A program made the position numbers and the translations under genes. The notes under the pieces are model-generated. The model was not told where the DNA came from. It saw nothing but the letters and a program-made list of their open reading frames with translations, and did not search any database. This document shows positions 33,992-41,267 of a stretch of 64,000 nt of DNA, piece after piece. The stretch covers positions 62,001-126,000 of the forward strand of contig NZ_JBHSUL010000027.1 of NCBI RefSeq assembly GCF_042660675.1, in the 5' to 3' direction. Position 1 is the stretch's first letter. Each line of letters begins with the position of its first letter. This DNA comes from Marinilactibacillus sp042660675. Lineage in GTDB: Bacteria > Bacillota > Bacilli > Lactobacillales > Carnobacteriaceae_A.

Positions 33992-34525
33992 ATGAATGTA
34001 CTCACTTACCTAGTTTGGTTTATTTTGATAGTGATTCTTTATCTTACAGTGCACGAAACAGGTCATTATCTCTGCGGTTGAATCTTGGCCGGCATTCCAA
34101 AAGATTCTATAAAAATCGTGTTGAATCGTAATCCGGCTCATGTGGCGCTAAAAAATAACGATGGAATATGGATTGAACCTGGAGAACAAATGGACAACTA
34201 TATATCAGTCTACCAACAACTCGCAAAAAAGAATAAAGACTTTTCTTTCTGGTTTGTACTCGCTGGTTTAATTTTTCAAACCTTTATGTTTATTATACTC
34301 ACGACTGCACTAGCCTTTTTCTTGTCTCGGTCTCTAGCTATTTATATGATGATACTTTCTGCAATACTCACTTTTGGATATATTCTATTTGATTTTATCA
34401 TGTTTAAGACACGATCGGTTCCTTATGGAGATGCGTGTGTAGCTTTATTAATGAATAAGTCTGAGACATTTTTTGTTTTACTAACTATCGTTATCACTTA
34501 TCTTCTGTTTTTCACCTTCATCTAG
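33992..34525 (+). pseudogene. M50-like membrane metalloprotease gene interrupted by one in-frame TGA
   Basis: ATG at 33992 with AAAGGA upstream encodes a membrane helix and the zinc motif HETGH (LTVHETGHYLCG), then TGA at 34079-34081, then the same frame runs on (ILAGIPKDSIKIVLNRNPAH) for 148 codons with three more membrane helices. The full product would be about 177 residues. Position of the stop (G-stop-I-L-A-G) suits a former Trp. Downstream of the stop a TTG could start a protein, but it would lack the HExxH site. Confidence 0.75.
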
Positions 34526-34550
34526 TTTATCTCTTAAAGGAATGATAAAA

Positions 34551-34997
34551 ATGACCGAACTAAGTATTAAACAGCTATCTGCAGAAGAAGTTTATCCTAT
34601 CAGACACAAAATACTAAGACCCCACCAGACTTTTGAGGAGTGTCAATACGACACAGATTTATTGCCTTCAACTTTTCATGTGGGTGGTTTCATTGAACAC
34701 ACATTAGTTTCAGTAGCTTCTTTTTCGGTAGATGTTTGTCCTGAGTTACCTAGTGAAAAACAATATCGATTGAGAGCAATGGCTACATTACCGGAATTTA
34801 GAAGACAAAACATTGGAAAATCCGTTATATTATCTGCATAAGAAGTCTTAAAAGAAAAGACTATTGATTTTCTGTGGTGTAAAGGACGCTTAGAAGTTAA
34901 GAATTATTATAAAAAAATCGGTTTTGAGCAACAAGGAGATCCGTTTGCCTATCCTGGTCTAGGTCCTCACATCTTAATGATTAAAAAAATCGACTAG
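34551..34997 (+). pseudogene. GNAT acetyltransferase gene interrupted by one in-frame TAA
   Basis: ATG at 34551 (AAAGG upstream) gives MTELSIKQLSAEEVYPIRHK, LRPHQTFEECQYDTD and the acetyl-CoA site RRQNIGKSVILSA, then TAA at 34839-34841; the same frame continues EVLKEKTIDFLWCKGRLEVK, NYYKKIGFEQQGD and PHILMIKKID to TAG at 34995. Both halves belong to one GNAT domain, split by a single stop. The N-terminal layout resembles the partial GNAT at the start of the window. Confidence 0.85.
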
Positions 34998-35038
34998 TCT
35001 TTATGGCAGAATATGTATATAGATACGTGTATAAAAAA

Positions 35039-35067
35039 AGCGCTAGTGAGTTTTATTCACTAACGCT
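35039..35067 (-). terminator. Terminator of the gene at 35083
   Basis: GCG.TAGTGA pairs with TCACTA.CGC; a T run follows on the minus strand. Confidence 0.88.
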
Positions 35068-35082
35068 CATTTGTATTTGTTA

Positions 35083-35334
35083 CTATTTGTACTTCAATAC
35101 TTCTGGATAAAAATTTGTCACTTCTTTATCACTGTCTGCTTTGTCAAGAAAGGCTTCTTTTCCAGAACCTTTATCTGATCTGATTGTTAAAACCCCTTCT
35201 TCATAAAGTTGTTCCACTTTTTCAATAATTTCACCGTCAGGAAAAGCTGTCTTTAAGTCACCTATTTTACCATTGATGCCCTCGTCGCTTTTGTAGATCT
35301 CAATGATTCGATCTCTTAAAATATCTTTTGACAA
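35083..35334 (-). CDS. Small acidic protein of unknown function
   Basis: An 83-residue soluble protein (MSKDILRDRIIEIYKSDEG...). The order of helices and a final short strand pair (VEQLYEEGVLTIRSDK) could be a winged-helix fold, but no family is recognised. GGGGGA precedes the ATG and a terminator follows. Single gene between decayed loci. Confidence 0.65.
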   Translation of the reverse strand: MSKDILRDRIIEIYKSDEGINGKIGDLKTAFPDGEIIEKVEQLYEEGVLTIRSDKGSGKEAFLDKADSDKEVTNFYPEVLKYK

Positions 35335-35969
35335 AATGATTCCCCCTGTCTGTATATGTGAACTACTCCAACCAATTTAAGTATATCAACCGCTTTTAGG
35401 TAATTCAAAATATACGATTGAACATATCCTTTATAAGATAGTATTCACTAAGTTTATTAATTCTCCAAATCGTCAACTTCTCTTTCGAAATATCTCATCG
35501 CTTCCTAAAAAACTACTTCAGCATCAATACTCATTTGAATCATCGTGGACGAGATGTTTCTATATCATTGAAACTAACATGAAAATAGTTTCGTTTGTAT
35601 ACAGGCTGTCAAGGGATTATACTAGCTATAATTAAATCTTTTTTGACTGAAGATAGCATTTTTAGTGGTCGATCCTTATCCTATTAACAAGAGAAATACT
35701 TTAATATGTATAAATTCTCATGCCTTTCTATCTATTCCTGACGAGAAATATTATTTCCACGTTTGTGTAAACTTACAATTACATCCTACTAGAGGAGGTG
35801 ATCGTCACGCTATTTCCATTTGCTTATTAAAGTGATTTCATCTCACAAAAACTGATAGAAACACCGTTCAATTAAGTATGTTGACTAGATTACTCTTCTT
35901 TAAAACAAACTAGAAATGAAAAGGATTAAATTATTTAGATGAATCTAATTCGGAAGGGAAGTTTTTAAG
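35335..35969. other. Gene-free gap of about 635 bases
   Basis: No coding gene is supported. A promoter-like pair TTGTAT (35595-35600) and TATACT (35618-35623) 17 bases apart points to an untranslated transcript or a lost gene. A strong ribosome-site sequence GAGGAGGTGATC (35792-35803) is followed only by an 11-codon frame starting GTG and ending TAA. Confidence 0.4.
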
Positions 35970-36413
35970 ATGGAAGTAAAATTAAGTCCTTATTTATTAC
36001 TAAATGGTAACACAAAAGAAGCAATATCCTTTTATACAGATGCTTTTGGTGGATCTGTTGAAAGCATGGAGCTTGTAAAAGACTGGCCTCATGAATTTGA
36101 GAATGGGATTCCGGAGGGGTACGAAGAAAATGTCATGCATTCACTTATTAATATTGGAGGTTCTTGGTTAATGCTTGCAGACACTCTACCTGACCAAAAC
36201 TTCCATCCAGGTTCAGCCATTAGTATTATGATCGATTTAAAAGAAATAGCTGATGCAGAAAAACTATATGATAAATTATCTATGGGAGCAGAAATTGATT
36301 ATCCTTTAGGTAAGACCAGCTATAGCCCTGCCTATGCTCAACTTACTGACAAATTTGGTATCAATTGGCAAATCATAACAGAATTTAAAGATAAGCATAC
36401 AATGGATCATTAG
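35970..36413 (+). CDS. PhnB-like VOC (glyoxalase-fold) protein
   Basis: A 147-residue protein of the PhnB/3-demethylubiquinone-like branch of the vicinal oxygen chelate superfamily: SPYLLLNGNTKEAISFYTDAFGG (residues 6-28), NVMHSLINIGGSWLMLAD (about 53-70) and, at the end, AQLTDKFGINWQI. Members are dimers that may bind a metal and small molecules; many have no known activity. GGAAGGGAAG lies upstream of the ATG. Single gene. Confidence 0.88.
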   Translation: MEVKLSPYLLLNGNTKEAISFYTDAFGGSVESMELVKDWPHEFENGIPEGYEENVMHSLINIGGSWLMLADTLPDQNFHPGSAISIMIDLKEIADAEKLYDKLSMGAEIDYPLGKTSYSPAYAQLTDKFGINWQIITEFKDKHTMDH

Positions 36414-36561
36414 ACATTAGAAAAGATCTGCGTTAAAAGTAAGAATTTTATGAGTTAACGTTACCCTATAATCTGTCGACAAAGAAGAAATATTCTGTTC
36501 TTGTTCAAATAAGGCTACCCTTTATTCCAAGTTAGTCATTAAGTTTTAGTTGAAGTACTAA

Positions 36562-36600
36562 AAAGAGCTACTCAAGATTGCTTACCTTGAATAGCTCTTT
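36562..36600. terminator. Terminator hairpin between the VOC gene and the glycosidase fragment
   Basis: AAAGAGCTA.TCAAG pairs with CTTGA.TAGCTCTTT; T-rich on both sides. Confidence 0.8.
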
Positions 36601-36624
36601 CTTATGTTATTCGTTTTCAGATGG

Positions 36625-36879
36625 TTACCTCAACTGATGCCAGCCTGGTGTTAGGCCATCATAGTTAAAGTGTTTGTCTATTTTTTTGAATACTGTATGC
36701 GCTGCTTCTGGTCCTTGATTATAATAAGTATTTTGATCAAATATGCCTTCATTATCTGGTTTATCGAACTCAAAAATACTCATAATCGGTTTATTGTATT
36801 CTCTAACCATCTTGACTTCATTCTCTATATGCTCGATTTCTCTATCACGATAATAATTCATGACGGCTACTTCATCCAA
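36625..36879 (-). pseudogene. Orphan 3' fragment of the glycosidase-like gene at 40419
   Basis: The 84-residue frame (DEVAVMNYYRDREIEHIENE to GLTPGWHQLR) is the C-terminus of the 282-residue protein encoded at 40419-41267, with only two amino-acid changes. DNA identity is 247 of 251 bases and stops abruptly at 36879 on the upstream side. It has no start region or signal anchor of its own and cannot make a folded TIM barrel. Confidence 0.9.
36629..36879. repeat. 251-bp direct repeat, copy A
   Basis: Matches 40423-40673 in the same orientation at 247/251 bases. Together the copies bracket the small peptide gene and the ABC-2 transporter operon. Confidence 0.92.
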
Positions 36880-36887
36880 TTGAATAC

Positions 36888-36936
36888 CCTAGCTTAGGCA
36901 CTCATATCATTATGAGTAAGAAACTAAGCTTACTAT
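36888..36936. other. Nested hairpin upstream of the small peptide gene
   Basis: TAGCTTAG pairs with CTAAGCTTA, and inside it CTCATA pairs with TATGAG around TCAT. It begins just after the end of repeat A, about 100 bases before the 36-codon gene, and could be a leader or antisense-RNA structure. Confidence 0.4.
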
Positions 36937-37032
36937 CTCCTCAAAACCATTGAGCTCCTCACTTTTTTCATGCTAATCTAGCATTATAAGTAATTCAACT
37001 CTATTATACTCTTTTCAGAAAGGATCAAATAT

Positions 37033-37143
37033 ATGATTGGTGCTTTTTTCAAAATCATTATGCTTGCAATTGCATTCTCTACAAATCTTCTCTCAAATGT
37101 TATACATTCAATCGCCAAAGAATTTGGACCCGCTAAAAAATAA
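37033..37143 (+). CDS. 36-residue hydrophobic peptide
   Basis: ATG at 37033 with AAAGGA 8 bases upstream encodes MIGAFFKIIMLAIAFSTNLL followed by SNVIHSIAKEFGPAKK; TAA at 37141 is followed at once by a terminator. A strongly hydrophobic N-terminal helix with a basic C-terminus suits a membrane-active peptide such as a leaderless bacteriocin, a phenol-soluble-modulin-like peptide or a type I toxin; none is proven. It converges on the ABC-2 transporter operon. Confidence 0.55.
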   Translation: MIGAFFKIIMLAIAFSTNLLSNVIHSIAKEFGPAKK

Positions 37144-37160
37144 TATACATAAGTAATAAA

Positions 37161-37200
37161 AAAAAGCTGATTCCAGTACATAACTGAAGTCAGCTTTTTT
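37161..37200. terminator. Bidirectional terminator
   Basis: AAAAAGCTGA.CAGT pairs with ACTG.TCAGCTTTTT between the small peptide gene and the ABC-2 permease gene. Confidence 0.9.
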
Positions 37201-37234
37201 GTATATTCTAAATTCTATTTAATGCCTACTACGA

Positions 37235-37999
37235 TTACAACTTTTTTCTATCCATCACTTTAACAGCTACCAACAATGATATCGTGGCTAGTACCAAACT
37301 GATGACGCTTGCCCAATTTACTTGATTGAACTCAGTGGTTCCTTGGATGATTGCTACATTCTCTACGATTAATGTCAGCGGATTATAAGGCCGTGCACTT
37401 TCAAAAATATTGATTAGGTACATCAATGCCGTAATCGATAAGGTAAAGAGTAAGGAAATAAAGCTACTTTGAAAAAGGGTTGAACCTAAGATAACCACTG
37501 CTGAGAAAAATAATAGAAAGATTAAAAAAGGAATCAATCCTAATACGGTATGCTGACTAATACTATCCGTGAAATACACACTTGTGTAAGCTGCTGTTAC
37601 AAGAAAACTTAGGACAATTGATCCTATTGCTAATATGCTTATCATCAAAAATTTACTGGTTATAACCGCTGAACGATTTAGTCCCTTCGTGACTAAATTG
37701 ACCAAACTACCTCTTTTCACTTCTCCATTCACACTATTACTAAAGAATATCGCCAATAAATAAATACCGATCTGCGTTAAGTTTTTATAAAATTGTACCC
37801 ATGAGTCCAGTGATGTTGGTTCCGGTAATGAAATTTGAAGGCTCTCTCCTAGTGAACTTTTGAGGATTTCTGGTGTTAATATGGCAATCAAGGGACTCAG
37901 TACACCAAAAAATACAAACACTGTTAAAATTAGGAGTAGTTTCTTGGTTCTCCACGCTTCTAACCATTCTTTTTTTGTAAATATGACTATATCTCTCAT
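37235..37999 (-). CDS. ABC-2 type permease
   Basis: A 254-residue membrane protein with six helices (about residues 20-45, 73-90, 108-135, 150-172, 176-194, 226-246). KKEWLEAWRTKKLL at the N-terminus and NGEVKRGSLVNLVTKGLNRS (about 90-110) are typical of ABC-2 permeases of the bacitracin/lantibiotic-immunity kind. Its ATG overlaps the ATPase stop codon by 4 bases (ATGA). Together they form an exporter, last gene of the operon. Confidence 0.88.
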   Translation of the reverse strand: MRDIVIFTKKEWLEAWRTKKLLLILTVFVFFGVLSPLIAILTPEILKSSLGESLQISLPEPTSLDSWVQFYKNLTQIGIYLLAIFFSNSVNGEVKRGSLVNLVTKGLNRSAVITSKFLMISILAIGSIVLSFLVTAAYTSVYFTDSISQHTVLGLIPFLIFLLFFSAVVILGSTLFQSSFISLLFTLSITALMYLINIFESARPYNPLTLIVENVAIIQGTTEFNQVNWASVISLVLATISLLVAVKVMDRKKL

Positions 38000-38922
38000 T
38001 TAGTCACCTCCAAAAAGATTCTTTCTAGGGAAGGTTCTACTTTACGAAACAAATTGGGAACAAACCCCGATTCCTTACACTGACCAAAAATCAGACTCGC
38101 TAACTCTGTATAGTTACCTGTAAACGAAAGAATGTAGGCATCATTTTCTTTAAGGTATGACTGAATTTTTTGCTCTTCCATCAACTGATCTAAAATCGTT
38201 ACCAGAAAAGTCTCTGATTCTTGATCAACTTGTATCTCTATTTGAGGACTTGTATATTGACTCTTCAATTCTTTAATCGCACCGTCCGCAACGATTTTAC
38301 TTTGATGTAAAATACAGACTTGATCACAAATACGTTCTACATCATCTAAAATATGCGTTGAAAATAAAATTGTAATGTCACCTTTTAAAGATGCTATTAA
38401 ATCCAAAAATTCTCGTCTTCCACTTGGATCTAAAGCTGAAGTTGGTTCGTCACATATCAGTAATTTTGGTTCATTCAAAAGCGCCTGTGCGACACCTAAG
38501 CGTTGTTTCATTCCCCTAGAATATGTTCGAATTTGCTTTTTATTTTCTTTAAGGCCAACTTTTTGAATCATTTCCTGTATCTTATCTGATAATATCTTTT
38601 TAGGTATACCTGTAATCTCACCACAAAGCTTCAAGTATTCTCTCGCTGTCATAAAGCCATAGAAATCTGGAACATCTGGGAGGTAACCGGTGTAGCGGTT
38701 TGTTTTCGTATTTCCAAATGTCACTCTTTCTCCATTTATTGTGATTTCTCCTTCAGTTAATTCCTCTAAGCCGAGGATCAATTTCATGGTCGTCGTTTTA
38801 CCAGCACCATTCATTCCAATAAATCCATAGACACTGCCTTTAGGTATAGACAAATCAATGCGATTGAGTATTTGTTGATCACCAAAAGACTTTGTGACTT
38901 TTTCTAGTTTTAGGATAGCCAT
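37996..38922 (-). CDS. ABC-2 exporter ATP-binding protein
   Basis: A 308-residue ATPase: Walker A GMNGAGKTT (about residues 37-45), signature YSRGMKQRLG (about 135-144; SRGM in place of SGGQ, usual for this branch), Walker B LLICDEPTSALDP (about 155-167) and switch STHIL. A C-terminal extension of about 90 residues follows. ATG at 38922 overlaps the preceding stop by one base (TAATG), with GGAAG upstream; a longer reading lacks a site. Partner of the permease at 37235; likely exports or gives immunity to a peptide or drug. Confidence 0.9.
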   Translation of the reverse strand: MAILKLEKVTKSFGDQQILNRIDLSIPKGSVYGFIGMNGAGKTTTMKLILGLEELTEGEITINGERVTFGNTKTNRYTGYLPDVPDFYGFMTAREYLKLCGEITGIPKKILSDKIQEMIQKVGLKENKKQIRTYSRGMKQRLGVAQALLNEPKLLICDEPTSALDPSGRREFLDLIASLKGDITILFSTHILDDVERICDQVCILHQSKIVADGAIKELKSQYTSPQIEIQVDQESETFLVTILDQLMEEQKIQSYLKENDAYILSFTGNYTELASLIFGQCKESGFVPNLFRKVEPSLERIFLEVTK

Positions 38923-39137
38923 TACTGATCTTCCTTTCCAAAAGCAAAATAAGCAATCGGTCCGACTACCTGAATGGCTACTACGACAATGATCCAAAAG
39001 ACTTTATTCCCAAAACGAAACTGTTCTTGTTTCAAAACTTGGATTAATGCAGTAACCATCAAAATAAGCTGCAGTAATATAATGGGAGCTAGTAGCATCC
39101 AGTAATCCAGTAGCCATGTTGGCACTTCTGTATTCAT
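38922..39137 (-). CDS. PLDc_N domain small membrane protein
   Basis: A 71-residue protein with two membrane helices (about 14-34 and 45-65) and the PLDc_N pattern: VLKQEQFRFGNKVFWIIVVV and VGPIAYFAFGK. It is the N-terminal module of cardiolipin synthases found alone, often next to ABC-2 exporters. AAAAGGAG precedes the ATG. It lies between the regulator and the ATPase in the operon and may be an accessory of the exporter. Confidence 0.85.
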   Translation of the reverse strand: MNTEVPTWLLDYWMLLAPIILLQLILMVTALIQVLKQEQFRFGNKVFWIIVVVAIQVVGPIAYFAFGKEDQ

Positions 39138-39138
39138 A

Positions 39139-40263
39139 TCATTTACTCCTTTTAATAGTCGTTTTAATCTTACTTACAATGTCTATCATCTCTTCCGATT
39201 CTTTATAAAGATCAAATGCTGGATGAGTCAAGATGAGACTCCCTATATATTCAATAACCTGATAGGAGCTTTTTGGGGTATGATCACCTAGAGGTAAGTG
39301 ATCTAACCAGTCTTGAATCAAATTGAAATAGCCATCACTATTGAATGCAAGTATGCATTGATTCTTTTCTAAAACCTCTATTACGTTTTGTAAACAGTAG
39401 TAAACTTTTTTCTCTGACTGATATTGTGCATATACGACTGCCGCTGATAAATACGCATTTAAAGCTAAAGAAGGATTAACGTATTCAATATTGAATGTTT
39501 CAATTAGTATTCGTTGTCTATGGAAGGTTTCTTCAAACTTGTCAAAGTCCGCTGAAACTAACTGGGTATAATTGGTTAAAGCACTCATCAATACCGAAGT
39601 ATTTTGATAAATACCGCTTTGAGCCGTAGCGGCTGCACGTTCATGCTGTCCTTTTTGTTGATAAGCGCTAGCAATTAAATCATCTGTAGGTATGTAATTT
39701 TCAACGTAACTTCCTAAAGTTTCCAAAACGTCATCTGGTCTGTTCAATAATAATAGACAGAAGCCTTCTAATTTGGTTGCTTCGCCGACCAATTTTGTAT
39801 CAGAACTACTCGTTCTAATATGTATAAACAAGTTCAGCGCTTCTCCAACGTAGTGATCCTTTTGTTCACTAGGATCTTCTCCGGGCAATCTATCAAAATG
39901 ATTTAAAATCAATAAACCTATTTGCAAAATAAAAGGATAGCACGAATAATATCTTCGAGTCAGACTTTTAATCGACTTCCAAACTTCCTTAGGTTCTTGG
40001 GTTTCAAAAGATTTCTGTAACGAAAGATAAATTTGCTGAATCTCTTCTTTGTTTAGTTCTGGTTCATAGTTTAATAATGAATCAATACTGATATCGAAGT
40101 AAGCTGCTAATAAAGGTAACAATGTAATATCTGGATAGGCATACTCGTTTTCCCACTTCGACACAGATGTCTTGGACACACCCATAAAATCCGCTAATTG
40201 CTGTTGAGTAATGTGTTTCTTTTTACGCTCATTCAAAATCACTGTTCCTAAACTTACTTTCAT
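39139..40263 (-). CDS. XRE regulator with C-terminal TPR-like domain
   Basis: A 374-residue protein: Cro/CI helix-turn-helix (residues about 4-62, KKKHITQQQLADFMGVSKTS and VSKWENEYAYPDI), then about 300 residues of helical pairs resembling TPR repeats. Regulators of this form (Rgg/PlcR-like) often sense a peptide. ATG at 40263 is used because GAGGTGA lies upstream. First gene of the operon with the PLDc_N protein, ATPase and permease. A 9-bp inverted repeat at 40321-40346 in front of it is a plausible operator. Confidence 0.87.
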   Translation of the reverse strand: MKVSLGTVILNERKKKHITQQQLADFMGVSKTSVSKWENEYAYPDITLLPLLAAYFDISIDSLLNYEPELNKEEIQQIYLSLQKSFETQEPKEVWKSIKSLTRRYYSCYPFILQIGLLILNHFDRLPGEDPSEQKDHYVGEALNLFIHIRTSSSDTKLVGEATKLEGFCLLLLNRPDDVLETLGSYVENYIPTDDLIASAYQQKGQHERAAATAQSGIYQNTSVLMSALTNYTQLVSADFDKFEETFHRQRILIETFNIEYVNPSLALNAYLSAAVVYAQYQSEKKVYYCLQNVIEVLEKNQCILAFNSDGYFNLIQDWLDHLPLGDHTPKSSYQVIEYIGSLILTHPAFDLYKESEEMIDIVSKIKTTIKRSK

Positions 40264-40320
40264 CTCAATCACCTCTACATAAGTGTACGATTGTTTTTGT
40301 AGGAACTCAATAGAGTAGTT

Positions 40321-40346
40321 GTTAACTTTGAAGTGTTAAAGTTAAC
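40321..40346. promoter_or_regulatory. Inverted repeat upstream of the XRE-TPR operon
   Basis: GTTAACTTT-8 bases-AAAGTTAAC is a perfect 9-bp inverted repeat. Between it and the gene, TTGAGT and TACACT 17 bases apart (minus strand) form a possible promoter. Candidate binding site of the XRE regulator. Confidence 0.5.
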
Positions 40347-40362
40347 TAAAAGGAAACAAAAA

Positions 40363-40405
40363 AAGAACTACTCAAAACAATGGACGAGTGTCTTGAGTAG
40401 TCTTT
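40363..40405 (-). terminator. Terminator of the exopolysaccharide-type operon
   Basis: CTACTCAA pairs with TTGAGTAG with extended pairing; a T run follows on the minus strand. Confidence 0.82.
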
Positions 40406-40418
40406 AGATTATTTTGAA

Positions 40419-41267
40419 TCATCTCAACTGATGCCAGCCTGGTGTTAGGCCATCATAGTTAAAGTGTTTGTCTATTTTTTTGAATACTGTATGCGCTGCT
40501 TCTGGTCCCTGATTGTAATAAGTATTTTGATCAAATATGCCTTCATTATCTGGTTTATCGAACTCAAAAATACTCATAATCGGTTTATTGTATTCTCTAG
40601 CCATCTTGACTTCATTCTCTATATGCTCGATTTCTCTATTACGATAATAATTCATGACGGCTACTTCATCCAAGCCGTCTTTGATCAGCCGTCTCAACTC
40701 AGCTGAATGATTTTCATCGTACCAATACGTAACACACACCACTACCCTTAAACCCTTACTTGAAGCATAATCATAAGCTTGTATCATTTTATCTACAAAC
40801 TCTTTCATGATTTCTTGTTCATTATTTTCAAAGCGTTCATCTTGCGCAGGTTCTACATCAAATACAATACCTTCAATGACGTTGTCAGAATCTTGTGCAC
40901 CATTGAATTCCACTACTTGATCAACAAAGTCCGTCATTTCTTCAAAACCATCTTCTGTCGTTCCCCAATGATGTCCACCGTCCATCGCATAAACCGATAT
41001 TTCATTCTCTCGCATCGCTTGAATATGGCTAGCAAGTTTACCGTCAATATACTCATGAGGGTAAACATATTGGAAAATACGATTGATAGACAAAGGTTTC
41101 TGATACTTATCCATCAGCTTCTGCGTATCCTGTCCAATCGACCACGAGAGGACGGTACTTGACTTATCCTTTTGAAACATAAAACCAGCAGTAGAAAGCA
41201 GTAAAGCAGAACAAAACAGCATACTTATCACCACTTTCCTTTTGGATTTTCTCCTAGTTTTCTTCAA
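40419..41267 (-). CDS. Membrane-anchored glycosidase-like TIM-barrel protein
   Basis: A 282-residue protein with a basic start and anchor (about residues 11-29) and an extracellular domain of about 245 residues. Acidic motifs at strand ends are visible: VYAMDGGHHW (about 92-101), EGIVFDVEPAQDE (about 133-145) with the DxE pair expected for a barrel hydrolase, and DEVAVMNYYRNR (about 197-208). It looks like a distant glycoside hydrolase, perhaps trimming the polymer made by the upstream synthase. TTG start overlaps the GT2 gene by 14 bases. A copy of its 3' third is at 36625. Confidence 0.75.
   Translation of the reverse strand: MKKTRRKSKRKVVISMLFCSALLLSTAGFMFQKDKSSTVLSWSIGQDTQKLMDKYQKPLSINRIFQYVYPHEYIDGKLASHIQAMRENEISVYAMDGGHHWGTTEDGFEEMTDFVDQVVEFNGAQDSDNVIEGIVFDVEPAQDERFENNEQEIMKEFVDKMIQAYDYASSKGLRVVVCVTYWYDENHSAELRRLIKDGLDEVAVMNYYRNREIEHIENEVKMAREYNKPIMSIFEFDKPDNEGIFDQNTYYNQGPEAAHTVFKKIDKHFNYDGLTPGWHQLR
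40423..40673. repeat. 251-bp direct repeat, copy B
   Basis: Same-orientation match to 36629-36879 with four base differences; this copy is inside the intact glycosidase-like gene. Confidence 0.92.

Noticed and set aside
33782..34081. TGA recoding as tryptophan or selenocysteine for the two broken genes
   Set aside because: TGA is used as a normal stop elsewhere in the window, no SECIS-like hairpin is evident, and the third gene is broken by TAA; recent mutation is simpler.
35792..35830. Strong ribosome-site sequence followed by GTG and an 11-codon frame, possibly a small type I toxin
   Set aside because: The frame ends after ten residues and shows no toxin signature; the continuation after TAA is not hydrophobic.
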